Of a DNA stretch of 42,989 nt, positions 28,601 to 36,253 are shown piece after piece. The notes under the pieces are model-generated. The model was not told the DNA's origin, made no database searches, and worked only from the letters and a program-made list of their open reading frames with translations. Positions within the stretch are counted from its first letter, which is position 1; every line of letters begins with the position of its first letter. The stretch spans positions 1-42,989 of the forward strand of contig CAYYSU010000023.1 of assembly GCA_964474455.1 (NCBI GenBank), read 5' to 3'. This DNA is from BM520 sp964474455. Lineage in GTDB: Bacteria; Bacteroidota; Bacteroidia; Bacteroidales; BM520. Made by a program: the position numbers and the translations under genes.

Positions 28601-29116
28601 CTGGCCTCTCATAATACCTTTATCCTCTATGCTGACAAGTTTTTCACCATAAAAACGGTTCTCTTTGTAAGCCTTCTCATTAAATTGAAATGGAGGAGCT
28701 GCTGCACTACCTTTTTCAACAGGTAGCTGAACAGGGAATGCAGGGTAAACAACTCCCATCTCACCGAGGTTTATCTCCTCTTCGGAATATGTTATGTCAT
28801 TGATTTTTAACTCAGCGCCCTGAGGAACTTCTATAAGTTTACGAATAACCGGAATCCGTGGCTCTCCAACTTTTCCTGAAAAAGAGTTTACATGAGTGTA
28901 AAACGAAGTGAAAAGCCCTTCTTTAGTGTTAACTGTTGCATAATCGAATTCAGAAATGGTGTTTTTCATTTCCAAATGATACACATCCTGCGAAACGATT
29001 GTGAGAGCAGTATTGTTAGCATCATTGATAACTACACGTTGTGCATGTGCAGTGAATATTCCCGCCCCGGCAAGTGCCACCGTGAGCATAAGCTTAAGTA
29101 AGGTAGATGTTTTCAT
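25637..29116 (-). CDS. Gingipain-like C25 cysteine peptidase with T9SS sorting domain (second copy)
   Basis: Secreted protease, 1159 residues from the ATG at 29116 (an adjacent ATG at 29119 is equally possible; 29140 lacks support). Signal peptide MKTSTLLKLMLTVALAGAG, then a propeptide. The C25 catalytic domain (about 240-600) has His453 in NYSAHCNQSGWGD and Cys485 in SIGNCCLSNAFDSPECFGEA. CARDB-like modules follow with DxxGNNNGxxD loops. A choice-of-anchor domain (EDFESGDFNTYNW to CGWIDYILLP) is closely related to that of the downstream peptidase. A type A T9SS sorting domain (YPNPFNNKTRIAY, ending KKLIITK) closes it. It lacks the Cys-rich PKD-like block of its neighbour. It is not PorU, since it has its own sorting domain. 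The Cys motif is NCC rather than VACVNG, hinting at a different subfamily. Confidence 0.94.
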   Translation of the reverse strand: MKTSTLLKLMLTVALAGAGIFTAHAQRVVINDANNTALTIVSQDVYHLEMKNTISEFDYATVNTKEGLFTSFYTHVNSFSGKVGEPRIPVIRKLIEVPQGAELKINDITYSEEEINLGEMGVVYPAFPVQLPVEKGSAAAPPFQFNEKAYKENRFYGEKLVSIEDKGIMRGQRLALVTIAPYAYNPATNTMKVYSNLQFNISFENADIAATMALKEKTWSPYFQSDYSLAVNAEAFYIGKDPLSNYPITYVIVSDRMFEAQLQDFIVWKQKKGYKVIVGYTDEPEVGNTTTSIKAFIQNLYENPEQGYTAPTYALFVGDTPQIPAFSGTTGYHITDLYYCEFTGDFLPEIYFGRFSAQTTAQLQPQIDKTLMIEQYTMPDPAYLDEVILVAGMDGSHGYNWGNGQINYATENYFNEEHGITSHVYLYPGSGSQGSAIKQKISEGASYVNYSAHCNQSGWGDPSFTTSDIPNLTNENEYFLSIGNCCLSNAFDSPECFGEALVRAEGKGAVAHIGGTNSTYWDEDYYWGVGVGAISEDPPSYEETTLGAYDCLFHEHNEEWSDWCFTFGQIIYAGNRAVTESGSSLTNFYWEIYSVMGDPSLAMYITVPEPIDVSYDALMPLGSETFTVTTEPFAYVAISREGELFGAAIADESGTAVVTMDPPIAVPGNCDVVVTKQWGEPFMGEVLVASPEGPYVLLGDYQIDDAAGNNNGMVDYNESINLNVTLNNLGNSDATGVSATIECCSDSDITITQNSYTFGDIVSQGTMTQNAAFSFDVAQNVIDGKKIEIIMSITDGTDTWNSKMNITLYAPVLTVGRMVIDDSATGNNNGALDEGETADIIISITNDGGSDISNVVGDLVSTSPEVTINNASFIIDDLMAGNSSEMTFNITIDSGVTSGTIVNLALNASSMGYTAEREFFPKVGLIIEDFESGDFNTYNWIQGSIPWVIDDENVYEGLYSARSGSIGSQQTTELKLSVEVLADDTIKFYRKVSSENNYDFLRFYIDDNEIGSWAGEKDWSQVAYPIAQGIHELKWSYEKDYSVEYGQDCGWIDYILLPAIREQVGVSKFIGLNNETMDVYPNPFNNKTRIAYTLAERSDVSVIVYNMIGEIVEVVENAADRQAGIYTHELDASDMEHGIYFCVLSTNGKSITKKLIITK

Positions 29117-29150
29117 CATATTGTGTTTGTTTGTAATCATTTATGGGCTA

Positions 29151-29158
29151 CAAATATA
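29151..29158 (-). promoter_or_regulatory. -7 promoter element (TATATTTG) for the upstream C25 gene
   Basis: Exact TAnnTTTG on the minus strand, 34 bp upstream of the ATG at 29116. The 110-bp gap to the beta-helix gene supports an independent promoter. No clear -33 element. Confidence 0.45.
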
Positions 29159-29227
29159 GGCCTTTTTACCTTTTATATAAACGCCATAATTACTAAGACA
29201 CCTGTTTTACTAAAAAGGTTGTATGAT

Positions 29228-30799
29228 TTAATTCTTTATAACTGTTGTGAAGTGGCCATCCTCAGCACTCAGAAAATAGAGCCCGGAGGGAAGGTTGTTG
29301 CCATGATCATCGTAGCTGTTCCAGGTAATGGATTTCTGACCGAAGAGCCCGATTTTTTTAATAATCTGTCCCTGTGAGTTATATATGAATATATTTTGAG
29401 CAGTTACAGATTCGCTAATATGAATTTCGATATGCTCTTGGAAGGGGTTAGGGTAAGCATTAATTTGGTTCGTATTTTTGCTTTCGCAGATACCAAAGGC
29501 CTGGTCGTATTCATAGCATCCCAAGTCGATTGCTGCTCCAACAATTCTGGTTTTTTCAAGAATATCTGTTTGGGGGATTAATGCAGTTATTGTGTCAGTA
29601 TAACCGCTGTTAATTGCCGGATTGGGTTCTGCAATAGCATAATCTAATTCAGGGATGGAGGTGAATGTGATTTTTTCTTCAATGTTGTTGATATATTCAC
29701 CATGATATGCTCCCGGATACCATCCACCGCTGCCACCAAAGGCTTCTCTCCCTGACTCTACCACGCAGTGATAAAATGAGAGTGTGCTTTCAAGATAGGC
29801 GATGTAAACCTGTTCCCCATTTCCAATGGCATCATTTCCTGTGATAATGGTGTTATAAACCGGATTGGATACTCCACTGGAGCAGTATATACTGCCACCC
29901 TGGCCTCCGTTATTATCTGCTATTGTGCAGTTTATAATAGGGAAGGAGGTGTTTTTCAGTCCCAGCGCACCACCAAAATAGTACCCGTTGTTGTTTGTCA
30001 TCAGGTTATTATGAAAGATGGTATTACTGCTGTTAAGGAAGAAAATTGCGCCTCCGGTAGAACCTGTATTGTTCTGGAAAATGGAACTCTTAACCTGCGA
30101 CTGTTCCGGAGATAAAAAGCACATGGCACCACCCAGACCGTTGGATTGGTTGTATTCAAATAAACAGTAATTCCATTTTAAATCACCTCCCATGGCAGCA
30201 ACAGCCCCTCCATATCCTGCAATGTCGATGCCCGTTTTGTTATGATAAAAATGACAATTTTCAAACTCAACATTTGAACCATTAAGATACATGGCTCCCC
30301 CCATATACTCTGAAGTCGAATAACCAAATTCACAATTATTAAAATAAATATTTGAGCTATTAAATATATTAAAGAGTCCGCCTGTGGCATCTACTTCTTC
30401 TTCCCACGCTTTTCCGTAAAGGAATTTGCAATATGAAAAATGTAAACTGTCAGCTCTATTTAATTCATTGATGTAAAACCCTTTCCAGCCACCTCGTGGG
30501 GTATTTGGATTATACATTTCCACAGTATCAATTATTGTAAACAGGATTGGTTTTTCTTCACTTCCCAAAGCATTTACCGAACCGTTAACATAGAACCGAA
30601 ATGGCCCGTGACACTCCACAATGGTTCCCGCATCAATAATCAATATCTCTCCGACAGGAAGAGTGATATCCGCCATCATTTTTATGGTATCAGCATCCCA
30701 GACACCGGATACCTCACCTGAAACCGTAATGTTTTGACCATGTGATTGGACGACGGTAAAAAGAAGTAATAGAGTAAGTGGCAGAGTGATTTGTCGCAT
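29228..30799 (-). CDS. T9SS type A secreted parallel beta-helix protein
   Basis: Secreted protein of 523 residues from the ATG at 30799, which opens on signal peptide MRQITLPLTLLLLFTVV; the longer frame to 30898 would overlap the permease gene. After an N-terminal strand region (ITVSGEVSGVWDADTIKMMA) comes a right-handed beta-helix (about 90-370). Its turns recur as SNIYFNNCEFGYS, SNVEFENCHFYHN, SNTIFHNNLMTNN and FPIINCTIADNN, the pattern of Pmp-like or pectate-lyase-fold proteins. A T9SS type A sorting domain (YPNPFQEHIEIHI) ends it. No polysaccharide-lyase catalytic residues are identifiable, so it may bind rather than cleave. It starts 4 bp after the LolC/E-like permease, at the end of a four-gene cluster beginning with rbfA. 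Confidence 0.88.
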   Translation of the reverse strand: MRQITLPLTLLLLFTVVQSHGQNITVSGEVSGVWDADTIKMMADITLPVGEILIIDAGTIVECHGPFRFYVNGSVNALGSEEKPILFTIIDTVEMYNPNTPRGGWKGFYINELNRADSLHFSYCKFLYGKAWEEEVDATGGLFNIFNSSNIYFNNCEFGYSTSEYMGGAMYLNGSNVEFENCHFYHNKTGIDIAGYGGAVAAMGGDLKWNYCLFEYNQSNGLGGAMCFLSPEQSQVKSSIFQNNTGSTGGAIFFLNSSNTIFHNNLMTNNNGYYFGGALGLKNTSFPIINCTIADNNGGQGGSIYCSSGVSNPVYNTIITGNDAIGNGEQVYIAYLESTLSFYHCVVESGREAFGGSGGWYPGAYHGEYINNIEEKITFTSIPELDYAIAEPNPAINSGYTDTITALIPQTDILEKTRIVGAAIDLGCYEYDQAFGICESKNTNQINAYPNPFQEHIEIHISESVTAQNIFIYNSQGQIIKKIGLFGQKSITWNSYDDHGNNLPSGLYFLSAEDGHFTTVIKN

Positions 30800-30803
30800 T
30801 ATA

Positions 30804-32033
30804 TTATTTTTGCTGTTGCTTAAAAGACAGATACTTTTCTGTGATTCGGGTTGCCGGAAAAAGTGCAGAGAAGAGGCTGATGACAAAAACTGTTGCAAGA
30901 GTGATAATGAAGTCTGTGAATTGCATCTCCACAGGATATGCGTTTATAATGAATGATGTTCCTGTTTCAAAACGAATTACACCAAATCGCATTTGAATAT
31001 AACATATCACTGCGCCTAGCACCAGCCCGCTTAACGCGCCCATAAGCGAAACTAACAACCCCTGTGTAATGAAGATATTCCGTATTATCTCTCTGGTGGC
31101 GCCCATACTGCTTAAGATAGCAGAGTTCTTTTGCTTGTCGAGCATCACCATTGTCTGTGAGCCGATCATATTGAAGGCTGCAATAATAAGTATAAATGTC
31201 AGTATGAGGTAGATAGCCAGTTTTTCGACTCTCATGACTTTGTACAACGAGGCCTGTTGTTCGAATCGGTTACGTACTTTAAAACGTTCACCGGTAATCT
31301 CTTTTATTTGCTTTTGTATCTCTTTGAGGTCAGCATCAGCAGCAACTCTGACTTCCCCGGAGGTAACCTCATTTTCATACTCCATCATACTTCTCATAAA
31401 AGAGATTGGTATGATAACGTATTTTGTATCAAAATCCTGCTGTATGGAAAAAACGCCGGTAACTTTTAGCTCGTCAATATTAAATGCATTATTAAGCATA
31501 TTAAAGCTTCGGGCGTTACGTTTCGGGACATATACAGAGACATCTGCAGGGAGTTCATGGGGGTTTATATCCAGGTAATAGCAAACTCCATATCCGGCGA
31601 TGGCATTGTTCCTTCCGGGCATTCTCATACTTCCCGAAATCAGCATGGTGTCGATGGGGTTCTGCTTCAGAAAATCGTTGCTTACACCCTTCAGGGTAAC
31701 AATATACTGTTGATCTTCATGACGTAACAGGACGTTATCTTCTACTACTTCAGTATAACTGATTACGCCGGGGAGGTTCTCTATTTTTTCCCTGTTGAGA
31801 TCCGAGGCGTCAAAGGTTTTTCCTTCCAGTAATTCAATCTTAATATCAGGGTCGAAGGTACTAAAAAGTGATGCTGCCAGAGATTCAAAGCCATTGAAGA
31901 CAGAAAGAACAACAATCAAAGCGGCGGTACCCACAGCGATAGCTATCATAGAAATCTTTGAGATCAGGTTGATGATATTATGTGACTTCCCCGATCTGAA
32001 GTATCGCCAGGCTATAAATACCGGTACTTTCAT
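30804..32033 (-). CDS. LolC/E-like FtsX-family ABC transporter permease
   Basis: Inner-membrane permease of 409 residues with the MacB/LolCE layout. A cytoplasmic N-terminus (FIAWRYFRSGKSHNIINLIS) is followed by one membrane helix (about 21-47), a large periplasmic domain (about 48-265), and an FtsX core with three helices (about 270-300, 315-345 and 370-400). Known LolC/E proteins extract outer-membrane lipoproteins with the ATPase LolD; no ATPase gene is adjacent, so a partner would be unlinked. The N-terminal SGKSHNIINLIS block is typical of Bacteroidota LolC/E-like proteins. Gaps of 5 bp to the methyltransferase and 4 bp to the beta-helix gene indicate one transcript. Confidence 0.88.
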   Translation of the reverse strand: MKVPVFIAWRYFRSGKSHNIINLISKISMIAIAVGTAALIVVLSVFNGFESLAASLFSTFDPDIKIELLEGKTFDASDLNREKIENLPGVISYTEVVEDNVLLRHEDQQYIVTLKGVSNDFLKQNPIDTMLISGSMRMPGRNNAIAGYGVCYYLDINPHELPADVSVYVPKRNARSFNMLNNAFNIDELKVTGVFSIQQDFDTKYVIIPISFMRSMMEYENEVTSGEVRVAADADLKEIQKQIKEITGERFKVRNRFEQQASLYKVMRVEKLAIYLILTFILIIAAFNMIGSQTMVMLDKQKNSAILSSMGATREIIRNIFITQGLLVSLMGALSGLVLGAVICYIQMRFGVIRFETGTSFIINAYPVEMQFTDFIITLATVFVISLFSALFPATRITEKYLSFKQQQK

Positions 32034-32038
32034 AATGA

Positions 32039-32860
32039 TTATTTTCTTGCAACAACAATTAACCCGCTGCCTGTTTTATGATTTCCATAGAGATCCATGA
32101 AATTCAGGATCAGGGAGACGGGAAGTGTTATTAGGTAATAGAACGGAAGAATGATAAAAAATATTTTGGAGAGATTCAGCATCAGTATAGGGTATTTCAT
32201 CGAAAGTCGCCAGGATATTTTTCCCGGAGCACCATACTGATACCTGGCACTGGTATGAGAGAATCCTGCTTTTTTCAGTTTATCCTGTATCTCATCAATA
32301 TTATATCCGTCACGAACATGCTCATCAATAAATGATGCCGAACCATCTTCGCTGTGCTCATGTTCATGAACATCAGAACCGCCCTGGTCTGATGGTGTGC
32401 TAATGAGTACTGTGCCGTTAGCTTTTAGTGACTTATAAAAATTTTGGAATACGGCAACATCATCTTCAATATGCTCCATGACATCCACGGAAAGGATCAT
32501 GTTGTATGCTTCAGGATGGGTGAATTGCGTGAGGTCTGCAAATTGAAATGAGGCATTGGAGAGCCCGATTTTATGAAAAAAGTCATTGCAGTCGTCAATC
32601 TGTTCCTGTTTTACATCGACTCCTGTGATGGTTTTATTTCTAAGCTTTGAAGCCATATAATATGAGTACTGTCCGAAGCCAGATCCGGCATCCAGAATTA
32701 CTCCTTCTTCGGGGTTCTCTTTGCTCCATTTTTTTATTTCCCTGCGAATGTGCCAGGTGCGTAACAGCAATATATCGAGCATTTTATAAAATACTTTACG
32801 TAAAAAAGGAGTGCGGTTAAAAACCTTTCCCAAAGATTTTTTGATGGGGTCGTATTGCAT
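32039..32860 (-). CDS. Class I SAM-dependent methyltransferase
   Basis: Methyltransferase of 273 residues. The Rossmann-fold motif I, VILDAGSGFGQYSYYMA, binds S-adenosylmethionine. Acidic motif II follows in TGVDVKQEQIDD, and the post-motif segments NMILSVDVMEHIEDD and LISTPS fit family 11/25-type enzymes. A hydrophobic C-terminal stretch (about 225-255, IFFIILPFYYLITLPVSLI) suggests membrane association, so a lipid or cell-envelope substrate is plausible, though unproven. Start and stop overlap with rbfA by one base (TAATG), and the permease gene follows within 5 bp. The substrate cannot be assigned. Confidence 0.88.
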   Translation of the reverse strand: MQYDPIKKSLGKVFNRTPFLRKVFYKMLDILLLRTWHIRREIKKWSKENPEEGVILDAGSGFGQYSYYMASKLRNKTITGVDVKQEQIDDCNDFFHKIGLSNASFQFADLTQFTHPEAYNMILSVDVMEHIEDDVAVFQNFYKSLKANGTVLISTPSDQGGSDVHEHEHSEDGSASFIDEHVRDGYNIDEIQDKLKKAGFSHTSARYQYGAPGKISWRLSMKYPILMLNLSKIFFIILPFYYLITLPVSLILNFMDLYGNHKTGSGLIVVARK

Positions 32861-33204
32861 TATTCTTCTTCGTTTAATAGGCGGTCAATATTTTCAATAT
32901 AATCCAACGAGTCATCTTCATAAAAATACAACTCTGGTACAACGCGCAACTGATGCCTCACCCGCTGTGCCAGGGTGTAACGTATCTCGCCAACATGTTT
33001 GTTGAGGTTCTTCAAAGTCTCCGTCTTGTCCTTGGAAGCAAAGATACTCAGATATATCCTCGCTGTAGAGAGATCCCTGCTCACTACCACTTTGGTAACT
33101 GTGATCATACCACTTTTAACAATACTCTTGGCATCGAGCCTTATGATCTCAGCCAAATCTTTCTGAATAAGTCTCGCAATCTTCTGTTGTCGTGTATTTT
33201 CCAT
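32860..33204 (-). CDS. rbfA: 30S ribosome-binding factor A
   Basis: Cytoplasmic KH-fold protein of 114 residues that binds the 30S subunit and helps mature the 5' end of 16S rRNA, important at low temperature. The family pattern is clear: MENTRQQKIARLIQKDLAEII at the start, MITVTKVVVSRDLSTARIYLS in the middle, and the C-terminal VPELYFYEDDSLDYIENIDRLL, typical of RbfA. Length is normal for Bacteroidota. It heads a cluster of four genes. A -7 box ends 5 bp before its ATG, implying a leaderless or nearly leaderless message. The usual nusA/infB neighbours are absent here. Confidence 0.95.
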   Translation of the reverse strand: MENTRQQKIARLIQKDLAEIIRLDAKSIVKSGMITVTKVVVSRDLSTARIYLSIFASKDKTETLKNLNKHVGEIRYTLAQRVRHQLRVVPELYFYEDDSLDYIENIDRLLNEEE

Positions 33205-33208
33205 GATG

Positions 33209-33216
33209 CAAAGATA
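33209..33216 (-). promoter_or_regulatory. -7 promoter element (TATCTTTG) abutting rbfA
   Basis: Exact TAnnTTTG on the minus strand, ending 4 to 5 bp before the rbfA ATG. Together with the same arrangement at 19552-19559, it suggests that leaderless transcripts may occur in this genome. Confidence 0.45.
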
Positions 33217-33299
33217 AACTTTTGAATGAGTGTAACAGTAATGCTAAGGGAGAATAACATATAGATACCTTTATTGTTATTGCACATACTCTATTTTAT

Positions 33300-33307
33300 T
33301 ACTTTTG
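33300..33307 (+). promoter_or_regulatory. -7 promoter element (TACTTTTG) for the ABC exporter
   Basis: Exact TAnnTTTG, 30 bp before the ATG at 33338. A TTG at 33274-33276 lies 23 bp upstream and another at 33280-33282 lies 17 bp upstream; both are near but not at the usual 19 to 21 bp spacing. Confidence 0.5.
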
Positions 33308-33337
33308 CGTTATAGTTTTTTTGATAAATAGATTTTG

Positions 33338-35173
33338 ATGAAAAAGTTAAAAAGAGTATTGCGGTATATTACGTCCTATTGGCATTATGTGGTGCTGAAT
33401 ATGATTTTTAACTTATTCTCGATTATATTTTCACTGGTCTCCTTTGCTTTTTTTATTCCTGTTCTGGAGATTCTGTTCAAAATGCGTGAACCTGTTTCTT
33501 CTGTTCCGGATCCTATCAGTTGGTCGAACGTGACAGATTCCGGAGTGTTGACAGCTAACTTCTATTACAAGATTGAGCAGATTATAGGCGATGTTGGGAG
33601 TATGCAGGCCTTATTATATATTGCAATTATTATTGTGGTGTTGTTTTTTCTGAAGAATCTATTTCGCTATCTGGCTAATTTCTTCCTTGCACCTATTCGT
33701 AACGGGGTGGTTAGAGATATTCGTAATGAACTTTATCATAAGATATTAATACTGCCGTTGTCGTATTATAGCGACCAGCGTAAGGGGGATCTTATGGCAC
33801 GAATGACAACCGATGTTCAGGAGGTGGAGTGGTCCATTATGAGCAGCGTTGAGATTATTTTTCGCGATCCTATAACTATTATTGCATACCTGGTGACGTT
33901 GTTTGTTATAAGTCCCTCTTTGTCGGTTTTTATTTTAATTCTACTTCCGCTAACGGCTATTGTTATCGGGCGTATAGGAAGAACGCTGAAACGAACCTCT
34001 AAAAAGGGCCAGGACAAAATGGGCGAGTTGCAGTCGCTTATGGAAGAGACTATGGATGGCCTGCGCATCATCAAAGCTTTTAACGCTATCGATTCTACCG
34101 AGAAGAATTTTAATAGGGCTAATAATCGCTATAACCAGCTTATGACACGCCTGTACCGAAAACGTGACCTGGCATCTCCGTTGAGTGAGCTTCTGGGAGT
34201 TATTGTGATCGTTATCGTACTCTATTATGGTGGAAATATTATCCTTAGCCCGGAAGGCGGATTGAGTGCTTCTGTGTTCCTGGTATATCTGGGAATCTTC
34301 AGCCAGGTGCTCAACCCCGCAAAATCAATTTCCAAAGCTTCATATAATATCCAGAAAGGTGCCGCTTCAGTGGATCGTATCGAAAGCGTTCTTAATGCCG
34401 AAGAGGTAATTGTTGAAAAGCAAAATGCTTTGTCAATATCATCTTTCGATGATGCGATAATACTAAAGGATGTAGGATTTAAATATGAGAATGAACCTGT
34501 TTTAATAAAGATAAACCTTACGATTCCAAAAGGAAAGAGAATTGCACTGGTGGGCGCCTCGGGTGGCGGTAAATCAACATTGATAAACCTACTGCCCCGG
34601 TTTTATGATGTGGGCTCCGGAACCCTGACCATCGATGGAAACGATATCAGGGATTTGAAAATCGATGATGTTCGCGGTTTAATGGGAGTGGTGTCGCAGG
34701 ATACCATTCTTTTCAATGATTCGGTACTTAATAACATCGCTCTGGGTGAACGTGACGTTGACAAAGAGAGAGTTATTGCTGCGGCTAAAATTGCCAATGC
34801 AGATGAGTTTATCTGCGAGCTGCCGGAAGGTTATGATACCAATATCGGTGATAAAGGTATCAAGCTCAGCGGCGGCCAGAAGCAGCGGCTGAGTATTGCT
34901 CGTGCAGTGTATAAAAATCCCCCCGTAATGCTTCTCGACGAAGCCACCTCAGCGCTGGATACCGAGTCAGAAAGACTGGTGCAGGATGCCCTTGATAACC
35001 TTATGAATAACAGAACCTCTGTGGTTATAGCACACCGCCTCAGTACAATACGCGATGCAGACGAAATTATCGTTCTTAACAGAGGACAGATTGTGGAAAG
35101 AGGAACACATGAAGAACTCTTTGCCATCGACGGCATTTATACCAAATTGTGTAAAATGCAATCGTTCGACTAA
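33338..35173 (+). CDS. MsbA-like ABC exporter (fused membrane and ATPase domains)
   Basis: Inner-membrane export half-transporter of 611 residues, working as a homodimer or heterodimer. I use the ATG at 33338 rather than the TTG just before it. The transmembrane domain (about 1-330) has about six helices, including VVLNMIFNLFSIIFSLVSF and PLSELLGVIVIVIVLYYGG. The ATPase domain (about 365-611) has Walker A GASGGGKST, Q-loop VVSQDTILF, signature LSGGQKQRLSIARA, Walker B PVMLLDEATSALD and H-loop IAHRLSTI. Closest in layout to lipid A flippase MsbA, though multidrug or peptide exporters share this plan, so the substrate is not certain. It stops 3 bp before the end of the converging manA gene, with no room for separate terminators. 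Confidence 0.93.
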   Translation: MKKLKRVLRYITSYWHYVVLNMIFNLFSIIFSLVSFAFFIPVLEILFKMREPVSSVPDPISWSNVTDSGVLTANFYYKIEQIIGDVGSMQALLYIAIIIVVLFFLKNLFRYLANFFLAPIRNGVVRDIRNELYHKILILPLSYYSDQRKGDLMARMTTDVQEVEWSIMSSVEIIFRDPITIIAYLVTLFVISPSLSVFILILLPLTAIVIGRIGRTLKRTSKKGQDKMGELQSLMEETMDGLRIIKAFNAIDSTEKNFNRANNRYNQLMTRLYRKRDLASPLSELLGVIVIVIVLYYGGNIILSPEGGLSASVFLVYLGIFSQVLNPAKSISKASYNIQKGAASVDRIESVLNAEEVIVEKQNALSISSFDDAIILKDVGFKYENEPVLIKINLTIPKGKRIALVGASGGGKSTLINLLPRFYDVGSGTLTIDGNDIRDLKIDDVRGLMGVVSQDTILFNDSVLNNIALGERDVDKERVIAAAKIANADEFICELPEGYDTNIGDKGIKLSGGQKQRLSIARAVYKNPPVMLLDEATSALDTESERLVQDALDNLMNNRTSVVIAHRLSTIRDADEIIVLNRGQIVERGTHEELFAIDGIYTKLCKMQSFD

Positions 35174-35176
35174 ATG

Positions 35177-36157
35177 CTACGTCATAAAAACTTCCAGCAG
35201 AGTCATACTGCCTTCCGGCTTGAATAGCAGCCCGGTCATCTCGGCAGGTATTAAATATGCATCTCCGGCTTTTATCTCCATATCTCCCGAGGCGCTTGTC
35301 ATGATTCCTTTGCCTTCGGTGCAGATATAAACAGCAAACGATTCCAGAGCCTCCAGGTCTTTGCCCAGTGGCTTGGTGAGATTTATGACATTTGTTGTGA
35401 AATATGGGCATGATACTGCCTTAGAAGTAGCGTTTTCCTTCTTGGAATAGAGCGTTTTATATGTGTCTTTAGCTTTGAAATCAATGGCTTCCATGGCTCT
35501 TGTGAGGTGTAACTCACGGCCGTTACCATTTTTATCCACACGATCCCAGTCATAAATGCGATATGTTGTATCGCTGTTTTGCTGTATCTCTGCTATGAGA
35601 TTGCCCGGGCCTATTGAGTGTACTCTTCCTGCAGGCATAAAAAAGATATCTCCCTTTTGGGTTCTCTCATAGTTAAGAATCTCGTGAAGCTTCTTCTTCT
35701 CCAGCATATCCATATATTCCCGGCTGTTGGAATCTTTTTTAAACCCACTAATCAACTGTGCGCTATCTTCGCTTTTCAACACATACCACATTTCGTTTTT
35801 GCCATTGGGATATTTGTATTTCTGTGCCAACTCATCGTCAGGATGAACCTGGATGCTTAACCAGTCGTCGGTATCAATAAATTTTATTAGTAATGGAAAC
35901 TCTTTTTTATGTAGCTCAAAGACTTTCTCTCCCAGGAGGTCGTCCATATAAATCTCTATTAATTCGTTGAGATCGTTACCCGCTAAGAATCCGTTTTCAA
36001 CAACAGAAACATTTTCTTTATATGAAGATATCACCCATACTTCGCCACAGTTTGGCAAAGGAGAAAAGTCCATTCCCAAAAAGCTCTTAATTCTTTGTCC
36101 GCCCCAGATTTTCTCTTTGAAAATAGGTTTAAATTTTAAGGGATATAACGTTTTCAT
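35177..36157 (-). CDS. manA: Type I mannose-6-phosphate isomerase
   Basis: Zinc enzyme of 326 residues that interconverts fructose 6-phosphate and mannose 6-phosphate, feeding GDP-mannose and glycan synthesis or mannose catabolism, in the cytoplasm. Cupin-fold metal-site motifs are visible: LSIQVHPDDELA (Gln and His ligands), GKNEMWYVL (Glu ligand) and MPAGRVHSIGPG (His ligand). The N-terminus PLKFKPIFKEKIWGGQRI is typical of the short Bacillus/Bacteroidota type. Starts at 36157, with a -7 box 17 bp upstream. It converges with the MsbA-like gene only 3 bp away. T9SS substrates are often glycan-anchored to the surface, so a role in envelope glycan supply is reasonable but inferred. Confidence 0.95.
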   Translation of the reverse strand: MKTLYPLKFKPIFKEKIWGGQRIKSFLGMDFSPLPNCGEVWVISSYKENVSVVENGFLAGNDLNELIEIYMDDLLGEKVFELHKKEFPLLIKFIDTDDWLSIQVHPDDELAQKYKYPNGKNEMWYVLKSEDSAQLISGFKKDSNSREYMDMLEKKKLHEILNYERTQKGDIFFMPAGRVHSIGPGNLIAEIQQNSDTTYRIYDWDRVDKNGNGRELHLTRAMEAIDFKAKDTYKTLYSKKENATSKAVSCPYFTTNVINLTKPLGKDLEALESFAVYICTEGKGIMTSASGDMEIKAGDAYLIPAEMTGLLFKPEGSMTLLEVFMT

Positions 36158-36174
36158 ACCATAGCGATTTGCGG

Positions 36175-36182
36175 CAAAGGTA
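36175..36182 (-). promoter_or_regulatory. -7 promoter element (TACCTTTG) for manA
   Basis: Exact TAnnTTTG on the minus strand, 17 bp upstream of the manA ATG, in the 96-bp divergent gap with the LOG gene. Confidence 0.45.
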
Positions 36183-36227
36183 ATATTTTGTCCATAAATT
36201 GTAAAAGTGATATATCAGTGAAATGTG

Positions 36228-36235
36228 TATTTTTG
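36228..36235 (+). promoter_or_regulatory. -7 promoter element (TATTTTTG) for the LOG gene
   Basis: Exact TAnnTTTG, 18 bp upstream of the ATG at 36254. It faces away from the manA box in the same gap, giving two divergent promoters. Confidence 0.45.
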
Positions 36236-36253
36236 TGGGATTAAAATTTAAGG

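Noticed and set aside
25637..29116. Possible PorU (T9SS sortase) identity for the C25 peptidases
   Set aside because: Both have their own T9SS sorting domains and CARDB/anchor modules; PorU lacks a sorting domain of this kind.
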